Shown: positions 52,668-64,000 of the stretch, piece by piece
Numbering within the stretch: position 1 is the stretch's first letter
Layout of the letters: each line of letters opens with the position of its first letter
Assembly: GCA_043228905.1 (NCBI GenBank)
Contig: JBHGNT010000008.1
Span: 16,244,001 to 16,308,000, forward strand
DNA from: Azolla caroliniana
Taxonomy: Eukaryota > Polypodiophyta
DNA: 64,000 bases
Reading direction: 5' to 3'
Program-made: the position numbers and the translations under genes
The notes under the pieces: model-generated
What the model was told of the DNA's origin: nothing
The model's input: only the letters and a program-made list of their open reading frames with translations
Databases searched by the model: none

Positions 52668-54019
52668 TAGGATTTGAATGCCCAAGTTTTGCCTATAAAT
52701 GGAATCATGGGGAAGTAAATCACAAGGGCACATATGAGGCCTACAATGATCAAGGCAATCTTACGATCTATCATAGTCTCACCAAGCAAAAACTCAAGGA
52801 TATGACCCCCAAAATCTTTCTTATACCCTAATATCTTCTCATCTTATGTCAAAAGCTTCAAATATTGTAAACTTTTGTGTAATTGGGATCCAATTCCGCT
52901 AAAACTTATTGTAATTTGTAAGATTATAAAAGTCATAGTGATTTAATATAATTTACCTCTATTGCATTTACTTATTTCAGTAAAAATAAAAATTCTTGTT
53001 CTTAATGTGAATTTGAGCAACAAAGGACAACAAATATAGTCTTAATATCTGCAATAATTGTAGAAACCCAAATTTCCCTCCATTTAGAATTTCTAGGTCA
53101 CTATTAAAGTATTTGGTAGATGGTGGGATTTAACCACACTTCTATTGTTACCACCACCAACACGAATTAATTAAAAAAATATTGTTTAATTACAGTAAGA
53201 ATTATAGAAGTTTAATAAGTATTATTAACTCCCAAAGAGTGGGTTAAACCGAATTTCATTTCTTAAGCCATTGCAACCCACCTACTTGTTAATTATGTCT
53301 AACTATATTTTAAGAATTGTGTTGCAATTGGAATGAGCTTATTTGATGAGCACATAAAGCAAGCCCATGACTAGAGCATAAGTTAAGAGAAATCTCAAGC
53401 CTAATTCTCAAACGCATTCATCAAGCCCAATCCTCTTATTGAAGTGAATCCTTGAATGCAATCCTTGAGCACACATTTCAAAGGCAGTCTTTAGCCTTAA
53501 AGCTCAAAGAAAAGAAGAGAGCAACACAAGAAAGGGAATATGATACTTGGATATAATGTGCGTGTTCTTCTTGACCCCACAACCACCTAAAAGGAAAACA
53601 TCCGAGATCTTTTGATAGTGGCAATCCAACTCATGGTTCCCGATGATCCCACTCAAATAGCACACGTACACGCAATATACATGAAGGAGTTTTAATATAT
53701 AGATAGGTTGAATTTGTAATATGTATGTAAAGGCCATATTATTGATTAAGCATAAAATCATGTGATAGTTACGTTCGTATTATATTATTTACATATAAAG
53801 GGGTAAATGAAGAAAAATTGTAACATATGGACAAAGGAGGATGTGACGTAAGTCCTCCACTTTCAAAACAAGAGACTTACCATTTAGCTTACAACCATGA
53901 TAAATCAATAGTTTCTATACAAACTAAAATTTATAAAGAATTCCAATACAACACACTACATGGAGAACCTCCCTGGACGGTAAAAGGTGCATGGAGTGTC
54001 CTCACAAGGTGAGATATGA
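52668..54019. other. AT-rich intergenic DNA, no gene seen
   Basis: No ORF with recognisable protein content. Short frames such as 53504-53761 (minus) look random. Confidence 0.5.
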
Positions 54020-54029
54020 GATGGAAAAA

Positions 54030-54105
54030 GCTAGCTTGACAGTTGTGGTGATCACCTTGTAATCGAAGGACAAGGGTTCGAGTCTTACCTTGATACGATG
54101 CTCAT
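54030..54105 (+). repeat. tRNA-like sequence, possible SINE head
   Basis: TTGTGGTGATCACC and GGGTTCGAGTC are spaced like A and B boxes. No acceptor stem closure, so not a tRNA gene. Confidence 0.4.
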
Positions 54106-54219
54106 AAGCATTTCTTCATTGAAAGATAGACTATATATTATTTACAAGAAAAGGAAGAGTGGCTCAACAATTGCTTCCTTGCATCCATTGTTCTTTTGTG
54201 CGTGAAACCACGCGACAAT

Positions 54220-54426
54220 GTGTGAATAACAAACACAGACATATTCACACACTCACTTAGACAACCACATACAATTACATATATACACACTTACACCAAA
54301 ATACAAATAGTCACAAATACACTGTGTGAATAACAAACACAAACATATTCACACACTCACTTAGACAACCACATACAATTACATATATACACACTTACAC
54401 CAAAATATAAATAGTCACAAATACAC
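54220..54426 (+). repeat. 104-bp tandem duplication
   Basis: Two copies starting GTGTGAATAAC at 54220 and 54324, differing at about two bases, rich in ACACAC and TCACA. Confidence 0.9.
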
Positions 54427-55159
54427 GGGAAAGATGGGTGCCCAATCTTGCACACACTACATTACTATTTTAAGGGAACTCACTTATAAAATCAAATATC
54501 ACACACACACATTCCAATGCACAAATTCATCAAGTCACCCCAGCCACAATTTGAACAAGGCTAAAGAAGGGACCATCAAACTATTGTCATCCTTAATCAC
54601 TCCTCATTCGGGTCCCTTGTGGTCTTGACTCATCTTTCACACCCATGCGCGGATTTGCATGATAATTAATGGTGTGAAAAACTAGTCTGAAATGAGGGTC
54701 TTGCAACAATAGAGTTGTGTTGATTACATATGAGATACTAATGTAGAGAATATTTGGTGGTATGGACATGGATGGTGTTTAGCATTCATTCATCTCAATT
54801 CCTTCACTCAAGTAGAAAAGTATCCATAACCCCTTTATTTCCCTTAACTACATGTGTATTTTCTTACTTGTTTGTTATATCCATAACATTGTTTGACGGA
54901 GGCATCAAAGAGGGTTTGATCAAGACTTGATCCTAAAAGGCAATCCACACTTGTCAAGGAGAAAAAAACATGTTTTTTATTCTCAAGAAGCAAAAGAACA
55001 TAATAATAAAAAAGACCCCAAACGCTTAGACAAACTATGTGCAATTTATCATCGACATCTTAAGGGTTTTATTGCTTGCCAAGTCCAGAACCAAAGTTGG
55101 CCACTCCTACAACTTTTTAAAAAACTAGACATGATTGATAGGATAACATAATGTGACAC
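54427..55159. other. PAL downstream region
   Basis: No gene seen. On the minus strand an AATAAA-type signal occurs about 100 bp past the PAL stop (complement TTTATT near 55062), suitable for polyadenylation. Confidence 0.35.
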
Positions 55160-57511
55160 TTAGGTGAGAGCCCAAAAAGCTTTACTAGATGTAGCTAAAG
55201 GTGATCTAAGGTTGTCAAACCAAGTCCAATAGGTGGGGTTGTATATGGCCGGGGATGCATGCACTAGTCGTGGTGTGAAAGGACCCGCGGATCCTCGCCA
55301 TCCATCAAGACACTTGATTAATGGTAGAAGCAACTTCCCGTCCAATATTGCAATGAAAATCTTCTCAATGTCTTCTCCGGGGCTCCTAGTAGCATTCCCT
55401 CTCAACAAACTAGTTTCCAACTCACCCCTCACAAACTTATAGATCGGGTAGGTTCGGCAGTTCTTGATCTTGTTGGGCACCGCATAATCGCCATTGTCAT
55501 ATCGCTCCCTTGCCTTGGGAACCTCTTTGTCCAAGCTCTTCTTCAAGTGTGCTTCCAACATTGGGATGGCCTTGACCAAGGCCCCCGAATCGTCCTCATT
55601 GTTGTTATCCGAGGGAGTGTTCAATGCTTGATCCACCAGCACCTCTCTCAATTGTGATAGAAGTGCATAGGCCGGATTGGACGGGTTGTCGATGTACGAG
55701 AACACGGGTTGATGGTCCACGACCGAAAGTAGCTCCATCGCCGATGAATTGGTCGAGAGGAGAGATGTGTTCTCCAACTTTAGAGTTGCTCGGATCGATC
55801 GATCCACCAATTTCCTCACCACTGCTTGCATGTTATCTTCGAGGTGCCTCAAGTCCACCGCCTGGCAAAGCGCGGCCAAATATGTCGACGACATGAGCTT
55901 CAAGATCTTGATGGCTTCAGCCGTCTTCCGAGCCGCAATGAGCCCCAAAGAGTTCACATCTTGGTTGTGCTGCTCTGCGCTTTGGACGTGAGTGGTCACG
56001 GGATTCGCGAGGTACTGAAGCTCCGAGCAATAGGCAGCCATCGCGATCTCCGCGCCTTTGAAGCCATAATCCAGGCTCGGGTTCGGGCCTCCGCTCAGAT
56101 TGGAGGGCAAACCGGAGTTATAATAATCGCACACAAGCTCGGAAAATTGGGCAAACATCAATTTGCCGATTGCAGCCAGTGCAATTCTCATGTTATCCAT
56201 GGAGACACCTATGGGGGTGCCTTGGAAGTTACCCCCATGTAATGCCATGTCTCTCGACACATCGATCAATGGATTGTCACTCACCGAGTTTATCTCCCTC
56301 TCGATGGCATGGGTGGCGGCACGGATGACTTCAAGCTGAGGCCCCAGCCATTGAGGTGATGTCCTGAGTGCATACCTATCTTGTTTCGGCTTCGAGAGGG
56401 GGTCTGTCTCGTTAAGCTTCGTGGCCGCCTTCATGTACACACTCCCTTCGAGGAGAAATTCCATGACCGCCGCAGCTTCTATTTGGCCCGGGTGATGCTT
56501 GAGCTGATGCGTGAGAGGGTCGGTGAACTCAGGCTTGCCATTCATCACCTCACAAAAGAGTGCCGAAAGAACCTCCGACAAGAGCACGAGGACATTCGCG
56601 TCAAAGCAAGCATTGGCGGCTACGGCCGCCCCGACCGACGTACCATTGACGAGAGCGAGCCCCTCTTTTGGTTGCAATACAAAGGGCTCCTCCACGCCGG
56701 CTAGCTTTAGGGCTTCTAGGGCCGGAAGCTCCTTGCCATCGGGACCAAAGGCCCGGGAGTTCGGGCGTGCCGTGATCAACCCCGCAATGTAAGCAAGCGG
56801 TAGAAGATCCCCGGATGCGGTGATGGTGCCTCGGAGTGGGAGCTTCGGGACAACATTGGCACACATGATCTTCTTCATGGCATCCAGTATGTCCCACCGG
56901 ATCCCCGAGTAGCCTTGCATGAGGGTATTGGTCCGGACGAGCATGGCCGCTTTGGCGTACTCGGGAGGCAAGAAGCACCCATCTCCATCTCTCCCCAACA
57001 CGCCGGCATTAAGGAAGCGGATGAGCTCTTTCTGAAGATCGAGGGCTTGGCCGGTGCGGCGGTGAGATGCGGCACCGAAGCCTGTCGTAATGCCGTTGAT
57101 GTCGATGCCTCTTCGGATGTTGTCGAGGACCCAATTCGAACTCTCGTCGACACGAGGTTTGGCCTCGACCTCGTCGAGCTCAATGGTGACCGAGGGGCGT
57201 TGGGTGATGGCCGCGACTTGCCCGATGGTAAGGCCACTCCCACTCAACACCACCTTCTCGCACTCGTAGAATTGATGCACCATGCCGCGAACTTCATCGA
57301 AATGGCTACTCTCGAGGTCCTCTGCGGCCTTGACCCAATGTGGGGGTTTGGCAACAGGACCATCGACAAAGAGGAGGTTCTCGCCTTGGACTGGGAGAGG
57401 GAGGGTAGGGGGTCTATGGAGCTCGGCGAGCTTCTTCTGGGTTGTAGAAGAAGACTTGTCGGAGGTGGCCAATGTCAACGAGGAGGAGACACTAGGGGTA
57501 GTCCTAGACAT
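55160..57511 (-). CDS. PAL: phenylalanine ammonia-lyase, catalytic Tyr replaced
   Basis: 783 residues, no intron. PAL removes ammonia from L-Phe to give trans-cinnamate, the entry to phenylpropanoids and lignin; it works as a cytosolic tetramer. The MIO-forming Ala-Ser-Gly is at residues 232-234 ([16 protein letters not shown]). [32 protein letters not shown] and [11 protein letters not shown] are all present, and Phe166-Leu167 in IRFLNAG is the Phe-preferring pair. Residue 139 is Asn in [10 protein letters not shown] where the family has Tyr (Tyr110 of parsley PAL1). The usual end near GSAGPF is followed by about 38 extra residues. I chose the ATG at 57511; an upstream in-frame TTG at 57583 is not credible. 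Angiosperm PALs usually have one intron; intronless genes occur in gymnosperms and non-seed plants. Confidence 0.95.
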   Translation of the reverse strand: MSRTTPSVSSSLTLATSDKSSSTTQKKLAELHRPPTLPLPVQGENLLFVDGPVAKPPHWVKAAEDLESSHFDEVRGMVHQFYECEKVVLSGSGLTIGQVAAITQRPSVTIELDEVEAKPRVDESSNWVLDNIRRGIDINGITTGFGAASHRRTGQALDLQKELIRFLNAGVLGRDGDGCFLPPEYAKAAMLVRTNTLMQGYSGIRWDILDAMKKIMCANVVPKLPLRGTITASGDLLPLAYIAGLITARPNSRAFGPDGKELPALEALKLAGVEEPFVLQPKEGLALVNGTSVGAAVAANACFDANVLVLLSEVLSALFCEVMNGKPEFTDPLTHQLKHHPGQIEAAAVMEFLLEGSVYMKAATKLNETDPLSKPKQDRYALRTSPQWLGPQLEVIRAATHAIEREINSVSDNPLIDVSRDMALHGGNFQGTPIGVSMDNMRIALAAIGKLMFAQFSELVCDYYNSGLPSNLSGGPNPSLDYGFKGAEIAMAAYCSELQYLANPVTTHVQSAEQHNQDVNSLGLIAARKTAEAIKILKLMSSTYLAALCQAVDLRHLEDNMQAVVRKLVDRSIRATLKLENTSLLSTNSSAMELLSVVDHQPVFSYIDNPSNPAYALLSQLREVLVDQALNTPSDNNNEDDSGALVKAIPMLEAHLKKSLDKEVPKARERYDNGDYAVPNKIKNCRTYPIYKFVRGELETSLLRGNATRSPGEDIEKIFIAILDGKLLLPLIKCLDGWRGSAGPFTPRLVHASPAIYNPTYWTWFDNLRSPLATSSKAFWALT

Positions 57512-58827
57512 GGGGAGGGATTGGAGATGAGAAGGATGGCTAATGATGAAATGGAAATGGGTTCTTTCAATGCAAAGACACAAGTTTATGAAGAACAGAG
57601 ATACTTGTGGGTATGTTTACTTACATAGGAGGAGATTTAAGAGGTCTAAAGAAGAAGACACTCTTCTTCTTTCTTTGGTATTGTAAGCTTTGTGAAAGAC
57701 TTTTTTGAACATTTGATAAATTCCCATAGGAGGAAAGGAAACTTGACTAGGCAAGAAGAAGAAATTTGTTGGTAAAAGATTTTGATGTGTACTTGGAACA
57801 ATTAGACAATTGACAAGATTGCCTGGATGCTAACAAATAAGTTTATGACATGGCATGACAATTTCTTCATGCCATATCTTGCAGAGCACACATATTGCCT
57901 TTATGTCATATCATATATATCACAAATATTTCTTGTCAAGAGTAGAAAATTTTCAATGTATTTCATTCAATAATCGTGACTCCCGAAGCCATGTTTTGTT
58001 TTAGTCTTCGAAATGTTTGTTGGACACGTTTCCTATTAATATTAGATGATCACACATTTTCCTTGCAATGAGCAAATGCTTCGGACATGGCTACATTGTT
58101 CACTGGAAAGCTCTTTGAATTTTGAAATGAATAGAATATATCATTTCCATGCGATTGATAGAGAGAGAACAAATTTTGGTTCAATATTTTGTAGAGGTGA
58201 CATTATTTCAAGACAAATATGAAACCCTCAATATCTTATTCACTACAATAATATATGAAAGCCTTTTCTCTTACAATCTTTTGTCTTAACATAAAGGTTG
58301 ATTTAATAACATCCTGATATTTTTTGGTTTTCTTTGTTTCGCTCGAATTCGTGATCATCTTGAAAAGAATAACAAGGTGGGTAAATTGACTTCTTCTTTT
58401 TTTAATTATATAAATGATTGCCACTTGATCTCTCACTCTCACATCTTACACACAAGAAAATGTTCTCTTGTGTAATTCAATCGCTTGTTCTCTCATATAG
58501 TAATAATGCTCAAGAGAACTCGACCAAGTTTTTTGCCCACACGTGACACAATTACACAAATTTACATACATATTTACACCAACACCAACACCACATAAAA
58601 CACATTAGAATTTAGAACACATGCATATTTATACATACAAGAACATATTTATATGGACACATTTACAACTAAGCATTTACAAAAACTAAAACTTTCACAC
58701 TAAAACTTACACTACATATTCACATAAAGAATCAAATATGATCACAAATAAATATAAAAAAGTTATACACATTTGCATGTTGTAATAGATTTCAAAATCA
58801 CACAACTATATTAAATAGGGGGATGGT

Positions 58828-58830
<3 letters not shown>
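57512..58830. other. PAL 5' flank
   Basis: Presumed 5' UTR and promoter of PAL on the minus strand. A GAAGAAGA-rich stretch (complement near 57640-57670) may be leader. I see no convincing TATA box or AC element. No gene. Confidence 0.35.

Positions 58831-58873
<43 letters not shown>
58831..58873 (+). repeat. (GA)n microsatellite
   Basis: About 21 GA repeats. Confidence 0.95.
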
Positions 58874-58876
<3 letters not shown>

Positions 58877-61200
58877 TTTTATTTTATTTCAAAAAACAAA
58901 ACCCCAATGAGAGTGTTATATACAAATCCTTGTAAGGACGCGATAGTTCCATCTTGTGTCGATGCCCACGGACTCAAGAAAAGGAAAGGACGGCCAATGT
59001 TGGATGAAGGCTAATTGTTGTCTTTCAACTCCATTGGATCCGCATATGAGGCCATTGTATTGGCTCTTTAGAGTGGCTACAACTTCACTCCATATATCCT
59101 GCATTAACATTACTTGATGCACTATTTGGTTGGAGAAGACTCGTCTACACCGTTGTTTCCATAGAATCTAAAGAGTTATTGGGTTGAGCAATTCCAACAC
59201 AACTTGAGATTTGGCATTAATAGGAGTTGAGTGGATATATGTCGATGGTGGGAAAAAAATCCCTTGTGCTTTTATCAACAAAGTCATCCCCTCCTTTTGA
59301 TGTTCGTACCTATCAACTGGGGCCTTCTATGATAACCAACATACATTCCCCCACTTGATTGTGCCTTGCACCTAGCATAATTGTGCGATATTCATATTCG
59401 ATAGGTCTTTGGGTAGTCCCACAAAGTGTGTCAGATTGACTCTGTTGCATTTGGGCACGCTACACAATTAGGAGAGCTAAGGTTCCCACGCTACCATGCT
59501 CCAATTAGTAGTGACCTATGTATTAACAACCATTGGAACTTGGTAATTCGCCTCTCTCTCTCTCTCTCCAGGATTTTTGCTAAAACTTAGTGATGAGAGA
59601 GAATTAAAATTCCCACCATTAAAACAACTCATTAACAACTATAGTATAATATCCTCTATCTTGTTGACATAGATGATCAATACATGATTGAAGGGAAAAC
59701 CCATACAAAATACACTAAACAATGTTACAAGCTAACCTCATTTTCATAATCTCCCAAGTTGATGCATTGTCTAGTATTTGGATGGCTTATAACATGAAAA
59801 CCATAAAATCTCTAATGTCTCTTCAATTTCACATAGAGGTAACGTATATTTTATAGAACAAATCCAGAAAGAAACCTTTTTAGGTAGAAATGGACTTGTG
59901 AATCTAGTATTGTCAACAACATCAATACTTTTGTATATGAAGCTCCAACAATTAGATCATAATGTAGTTATATGATTGTTAATGTGCATCCCTATAGTAT
60001 CAACATCTGTCTCTCTAGAATTTGTTGTTCCTAACTTGGTTAAGGTGATTAGAAAACTTTGGTAGAGAATATGATAAGAAACTCTTGTTTTTGTTTCCAT
60101 GATAAAGAGTAAGGTATGATCATGCATACCCTACATGAGTAAGGCCTAGAAAGCAAGTTGAGCAATATAAACATATGTTGAAGTCATTGAATAAATCACC
60201 AAATTTTTGACACATGTAAAATTGCATGTTATCAACTGACCTCTAGCATTCTTGAGAGGGCCATGTGTGTTTTTGACTGTTGTCATTTGTATACCGTAAT
60301 ACCATCATGAGATTTTGTGCAAAGAATTAGAATGTTGGGATGCTTGATGGTAATTCCTCAAAAATAGGTATGCTCCATATTTACTTAAAACACAGGATCC
60401 ATATGTATGTGTATTAACCCTATTTCTATGTATTGTTAATTCCATGTATGTGTGTTAATTTCTATGTATTAACCCTATTTCATGTGTGTTTCTTTTATGT
60501 GTGGTTGTGTGTATGTGTATTGTTAAAATTCTATATGTGTGTGTAATAGTAACCCTATGTATTGTAATTTTTGTGCATGCTTGTGTGTATGTGAATTCTC
60601 GTATGTATGTATTATTAACCATGTGTATGTATGCGTGCATATAGTGTATGTGTGTGTGTATCATTAACCCAATGTATTGTAATTTCTAAACCCTAAACAT
60701 CCCATTATGTTCTAGTGTTGTAAACGAGTATAGGTATTTCGCCTTCTAGTTGTTAGGCTAGATCATTATGGTCAGATGACACATGTCATTTGTTGGGTAG
60801 TCCATCATGGTTGCCAATGTGTTGTTCATGTTTTAATGTAATCGTCGAGTAGGATAAGCTTCTTAGCTAAGTGAACATTAATTACATCAGATATCTTCAT
60901 AAAATCCGAGGATAAATCAATGTTGGAATGCTTAACACTTAGCCTTAGGGAATAAGTTAGGAAATGAGTTTTGATATTGGCTCAAATTAAGAAGCCACTG
61001 AGACAGTCATACCTACGATTAGAAAGTGGCGCATGCAAAAATACAAGGAGACTCAGGGAGGGCCTAAACTGAAGGTGGAGGGTTTAGGGTTTACTAAACA
61101 TACTTCTGGTCAAGAGGCGAGCAACGAGTAAGTGGGAATGGATTCGGCTAATCATTTGACCTCAGCTAGAAGCGGCTCTCGGATTGATCGGCAAAAATGG
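58874..61200. other. intergenic DNA, no gene seen
   Basis: AT-rich. TG-rich low complexity at 60400-60665 (TGTGTATGTGTAT). Nothing recognisable as coding or RNA gene. Confidence 0.5.
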
Positions 61201-61239
61201 GCAGGCAAACAATACCTGACAAAAACTAACACATAACAT

Positions 61240-61431
61240 GGATTGGTGTGTGTGTATGTGTATGTGTGAAGGAGCCCAATTTTGATAATATTGGTAATGA
61301 AGGGGTATATGTTTGTAATTTCTCTAAAAAGTTAGAAGAAGAAGAAGAATCTAAAGAAGCTGCAGCTGCAGCTAAAGAGAGAAGGAGAGAGAGAGAGAAG
61401 AAGAAGAAGAATCTGAAGAAGGAACAGAGAC
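61240..61431 (+). promoter_or_regulatory. likely 5' UTR of MKK6-type gene
   Basis: GA-rich leader (AAGAAGAAG, CTGCAGCTGCAGC) running up to the ATG at 61432. The ATG has G at -3. Transcription start is not identified. Confidence 0.45.
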
Positions 61432-63620
61432 ATGAGGAAGAGAGATACACCACGCGGGCTCAAACTCACTGTACCAGAGCAACAGACCCCCATCTCTGAT
61501 TTCCTGTAAAGTAGCTGAATCTCTCTCTGGTTTGAATTTCATTCTATTCTTCTTTAGATCTGTGCTTTGAAATGCATTTTACTCTGTTTGTAGCTTTTTG
61601 GTCATAATTTTCTTTTCCTTATGTTCCGTTGCAAATAACAACTGAATTTGTATACTTTGATATTCTCCATATTTGTTTTTCTCCCTTGGTTGTTTTTGTA
61701 TATTCTGGTGATGAGTGATGAGTGATGAGTGATGAGTGATAAATGATGAATGATGAATGATGGTGATGGTGATGAAAATCTTGTTTTCCTTTCTTCTTCT
61801 CCCATTAAAACAGGACTGCTAGTGGAACTTTCCAAGATGGAGATCTCCTTCTCAACAAGCATGGTCTACGTGTGATATCAAAAGATTCATCTGTAAGTTC
61901 TATTATTTAAAAGTATCATCTTTTTTATTCAAAATGGTAGTTAAATGGAAATGTTTTAGTGGGTTATTATTGGGTTATTTGAATGGTATGCTTGAACTAT
62001 AAAGTTTCTTAAACGCCTTCTTTGTTTCGGAATTAACCCCATATTTTTGTTCCAAATGATGGCTTATGAAATTTCTTCAGTGGATACTATTGATTTTCCA
62101 AACATAAAAGGATACCGAAAAAGGGATTATTTGGTTGCATATCTATGATATATTGTAGCAACTATCAAAAAAATTCTTAAACAAAAATTTGATTCGTTCA
62201 AAATAGAATGCATTATTGAGAAGTTGAGCTTTCCTGAATAGAACAGGAGGATATGGCAAAATGGGTGATCTGCTCATATAGCTTTGGCATATTGTTTGAA
62301 CTGTCCAAAACCTCCATAAATACAAAGTTGTTTCTCTCAAAATAGTGACTGCTTTTATGAATAGAAGAGGGATATGTGAAAATTGGTAATCTGCTTTTAT
62401 TATCTAATCAATATATTGTTTTGAACTGGTGAATCTGCAGCCAGCTGTTGCTCAACCTGCTGATTCTAGTTTCACATTGGAAGATATGGAGACAGTGAGG
62501 GTCGTCGGGAAAGGCAGTGGGGGTGTAGTTCAACTTGTTAGACACAAATGGACAGGCCAATTCTTTGCATTAAAGGTGAACGATTTCTCCTGAAAAGTTG
62601 ATTTCAGTTTTCCCATCCATTTACAGTGATCTTTCATATTAGTAATGCCGTTGAAAGAATTCAATGGTTTTGTGGATCATGTAGATATAAAGTTATTTAT
62701 ATAGCCTTTCTCATTCATTCAAATAAATTGAAATTCTGCTTATGTGGGGAGACCAAGTAAGTTGAAATTGTTCTCTTTTTTTTCTCTCATTTTCCTTTAT
62801 AGGTTATCCAAATGAACATTCAGGAAGAAGTTCGGAAACAAATCGTTAGGGAACTGAAAATTAATCAAGCTTCTCAGTGCCCATATGTTGTTGTGTGTTA
62901 CCATGCATTTTATAACAATGGAGTCATATCCATAGTACTAGAATACATGGATGGTGGTTCCTTAGCCGATGTCATAAGAGATTTTAGGGTCATACCGGAG
63001 CCTTATTTGGCAATTATATGCAAACAAGTAAGTGCTGTTTACGATGATCCTTCTCTTTTCAACCATGCATACGGATAGCTCCACTAATCAATGCTATTTT
63101 TTCAGGTTCTAAGGGGACTAATATATCTGCACCAAGACAGACATGTAATCCATAGGGACATAAAACCATCTAACCTTTTGGTGAATCACAAAGGTGAAGT
63201 GAAAATCACTGATTTCGGAGTGAGTGCAATGCTAACAAATTCGATGGGTCAACGAGATACATTTGTGGGAACTTACAATTACATGTCGGTAGGTGGGAAC
63301 AAATACAGTCATAAAAAATATTCATAATTAGGTATATTACCTAGTATTGTTGCTCTTCATTATTTAAGTGAGATTTGTATTTATTTATTTTTTCAGCCGG
63401 AACGTATCAGTGGTGGTGCATATGGTTTTGATAGTGATATATGGAGCTTAGGTCTTGTTATATTAGAGTTGGCAATAGGGCGATTTCCATACTTGCCTCC
63501 AGGTAAAAATGATGGGTGGCTAAACTTCTATGAGCTTTTGGAAACTATTGTCGAACAACCCCCTCCATCTGCTCCTGCTGATCAGTTTTCACCTGAATTT
63601 TGTTCATTCATCGCAGGATG
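61432..63620 (+). CDS. MKK6: MAP kinase kinase, group A (MKK6-like), first six exons
   Basis: Exons 61432-61505, 61814-61892, 62441-62575, 62803-63027, 63106-63288, 63397-63620, each bounded by GT/AG and keeping frame; the 3' part lies beyond the window. Starts [20 protein letters not shown], a basic-hydrophobic MAPK docking site, then [12 protein letters not shown]. Kinase domain: Gly loop [11 protein letters not shown], catalytic Lys in [20 protein letters not shown]. Activation loop SMGQRDT fits the plant MKK S/T-X5-S/T rule. YLPPGKNDG lies where MKK6 has its insert. Such kinases phosphorylate MPK4/MPK13-type MAPKs in cytokinesis and stress. MKK1/2 are the alternatives; the N-terminus favours MKK6. 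Confidence 0.9.
61708..61775 (+). repeat. GATGAGT minisatellite in MKK6 intron 1
   Basis: Eight or so copies of GATGAGT/GATGAAT, grading into GATGGT. Confidence 0.85.
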
Positions 63621-64000
63621 GTCAGTTGTCACGCTTTGCTCTTTTCTTTTTTATTATATTTGAAGGGTTTTTTATGAAAAATATTTCCTGCTGGCTATTC
63701 TCAAGTTTATGCATCCTTAGGATAATTGTGATTTTAATTACTTGAAATCCTTACAATTTATAGCTTTAATACAAGATAGGAAAATATTCATTAAGGAATA
63801 ATTTTCTATCACTACGCCTTCAATAATTCATCATTTCTGTAGTTTGTAGGGTGTGTCAATTTAGCTGAAGCATATCACACATACTCTGAGATATTCCATC
63901 TTTCTGTTTTTAATATTATTACCGTATCTTGATTTTCCTTAGTGAAAGTAGACTCTTTTGCTATACCTCGGCTGTATATGGAATATATTGTACTCATGCA
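63621..64000 (+). other. MKK6 intron 6, partial
   Basis: Begins GTCAGTTG after the split Cys codon TG. No acceptor or exon is seen before the window ends. Confidence 0.65.

Noticed and set aside
54030-54105. Functional tRNA gene
   Set aside because: Box-like motifs only; no cloverleaf or acceptor stem. The same holds for the LTR tRNA-like segments.
56997-57001. Val-Leu after the [10 protein letters not shown] motif as a substrate-switch change
   Set aside because: The selectivity pair is Phe-Leu within RFLN (166-167), which is unchanged; the later position varies among PALs.
57512-57583. N-terminal extension of PAL from an upstream TTG
   Set aside because: Not an ATG, and the added residues have no PAL similarity.
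56915-57628. 237-aa ORF antisense to PAL
   Set aside because: Shadow of the GC-rich PAL coding strand; no recognisable domain.
58823-59014. 63-aa ORF with Glu-Arg repeats
   Set aside because: Translation of a GA microsatellite.
61248-61499. 83-aa ORF over MKK6 exon 1
   Set aside because: Wrong frame; low-complexity Glu/Lys from GA repeats. The MKK6 frame starts at 61432.

Overview
This is plant nuclear DNA. It carries a complete phenylalanine ammonia-lyase (PAL) gene on the minus strand and the first six exons of a group A MAP kinase kinase (MKK6-type) at the right edge. Everything from 1 to about 52 kb is nested LTR retrotransposon sequence. The intronless PAL and the Tf1/sushi (Tcn1-like) chromovirus, a clade I know from mosses and other non-seed plants, favour a non-seed land plant such as a lycophyte or fern; that is inference. 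Layout: 1-1785, 3' end of a Ty1/copia element. 1786-2006 plus 11835-17894, a decayed chromovirus (B) split by two related Ty3-type elements, E1 (2007-9244, +) and E2 (9249-11834, -). 17895-31878, a minus-strand copia (arm A) interrupted by E3 (20961-30154, same lineage as E1) and a solo LTR (30231-30894). 31879-36900, a related plus-strand copia (arm B), head to head with arm A. 37083-38337, minus-strand remnant of the E lineage. 38338-38884, solo copia LTR. 38890-39384, 44886-45428 and 51096-51278, pieces of one minus-strand LINE. 39385-44885, a copia containing a solo chromovirus LTR. 45429-51095, the Tcn1-like chromovirus. 51279-52052, another solo LTR of the E lineage. 52053-64000 is low-copy DNA with PAL and MKK6. 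The main discoveries concern the E lineage. Its five datable insertions are flanked by 4-bp palindromic duplications centred on CpG (ACGT or CCGG). Its primer-binding site matches tRNA-Trp. Its protease has D-H-G at the active site. E1 and E3 both keep a stop codon between protease and RT preceded by a run of U and followed by a hairpin whose loop can pair downstream, a predicted -1 frameshift pseudoknot. The Tcn1-like element separately shows a GUUAAAC heptamer plus a perfect 11-bp hairpin at its gag/pol junction, and an 11-nt match between the predicted mRNA 5' end and the site after the LTR, as in Tf1-type self-priming. LTRs of both groups carry antisense tRNA-like A-box/B-box sequence. The PAL lacks the otherwise invariant catalytic tyrosine (Asn139) although the MIO triad and other active-site motifs are present, and it has a C-terminal extension.
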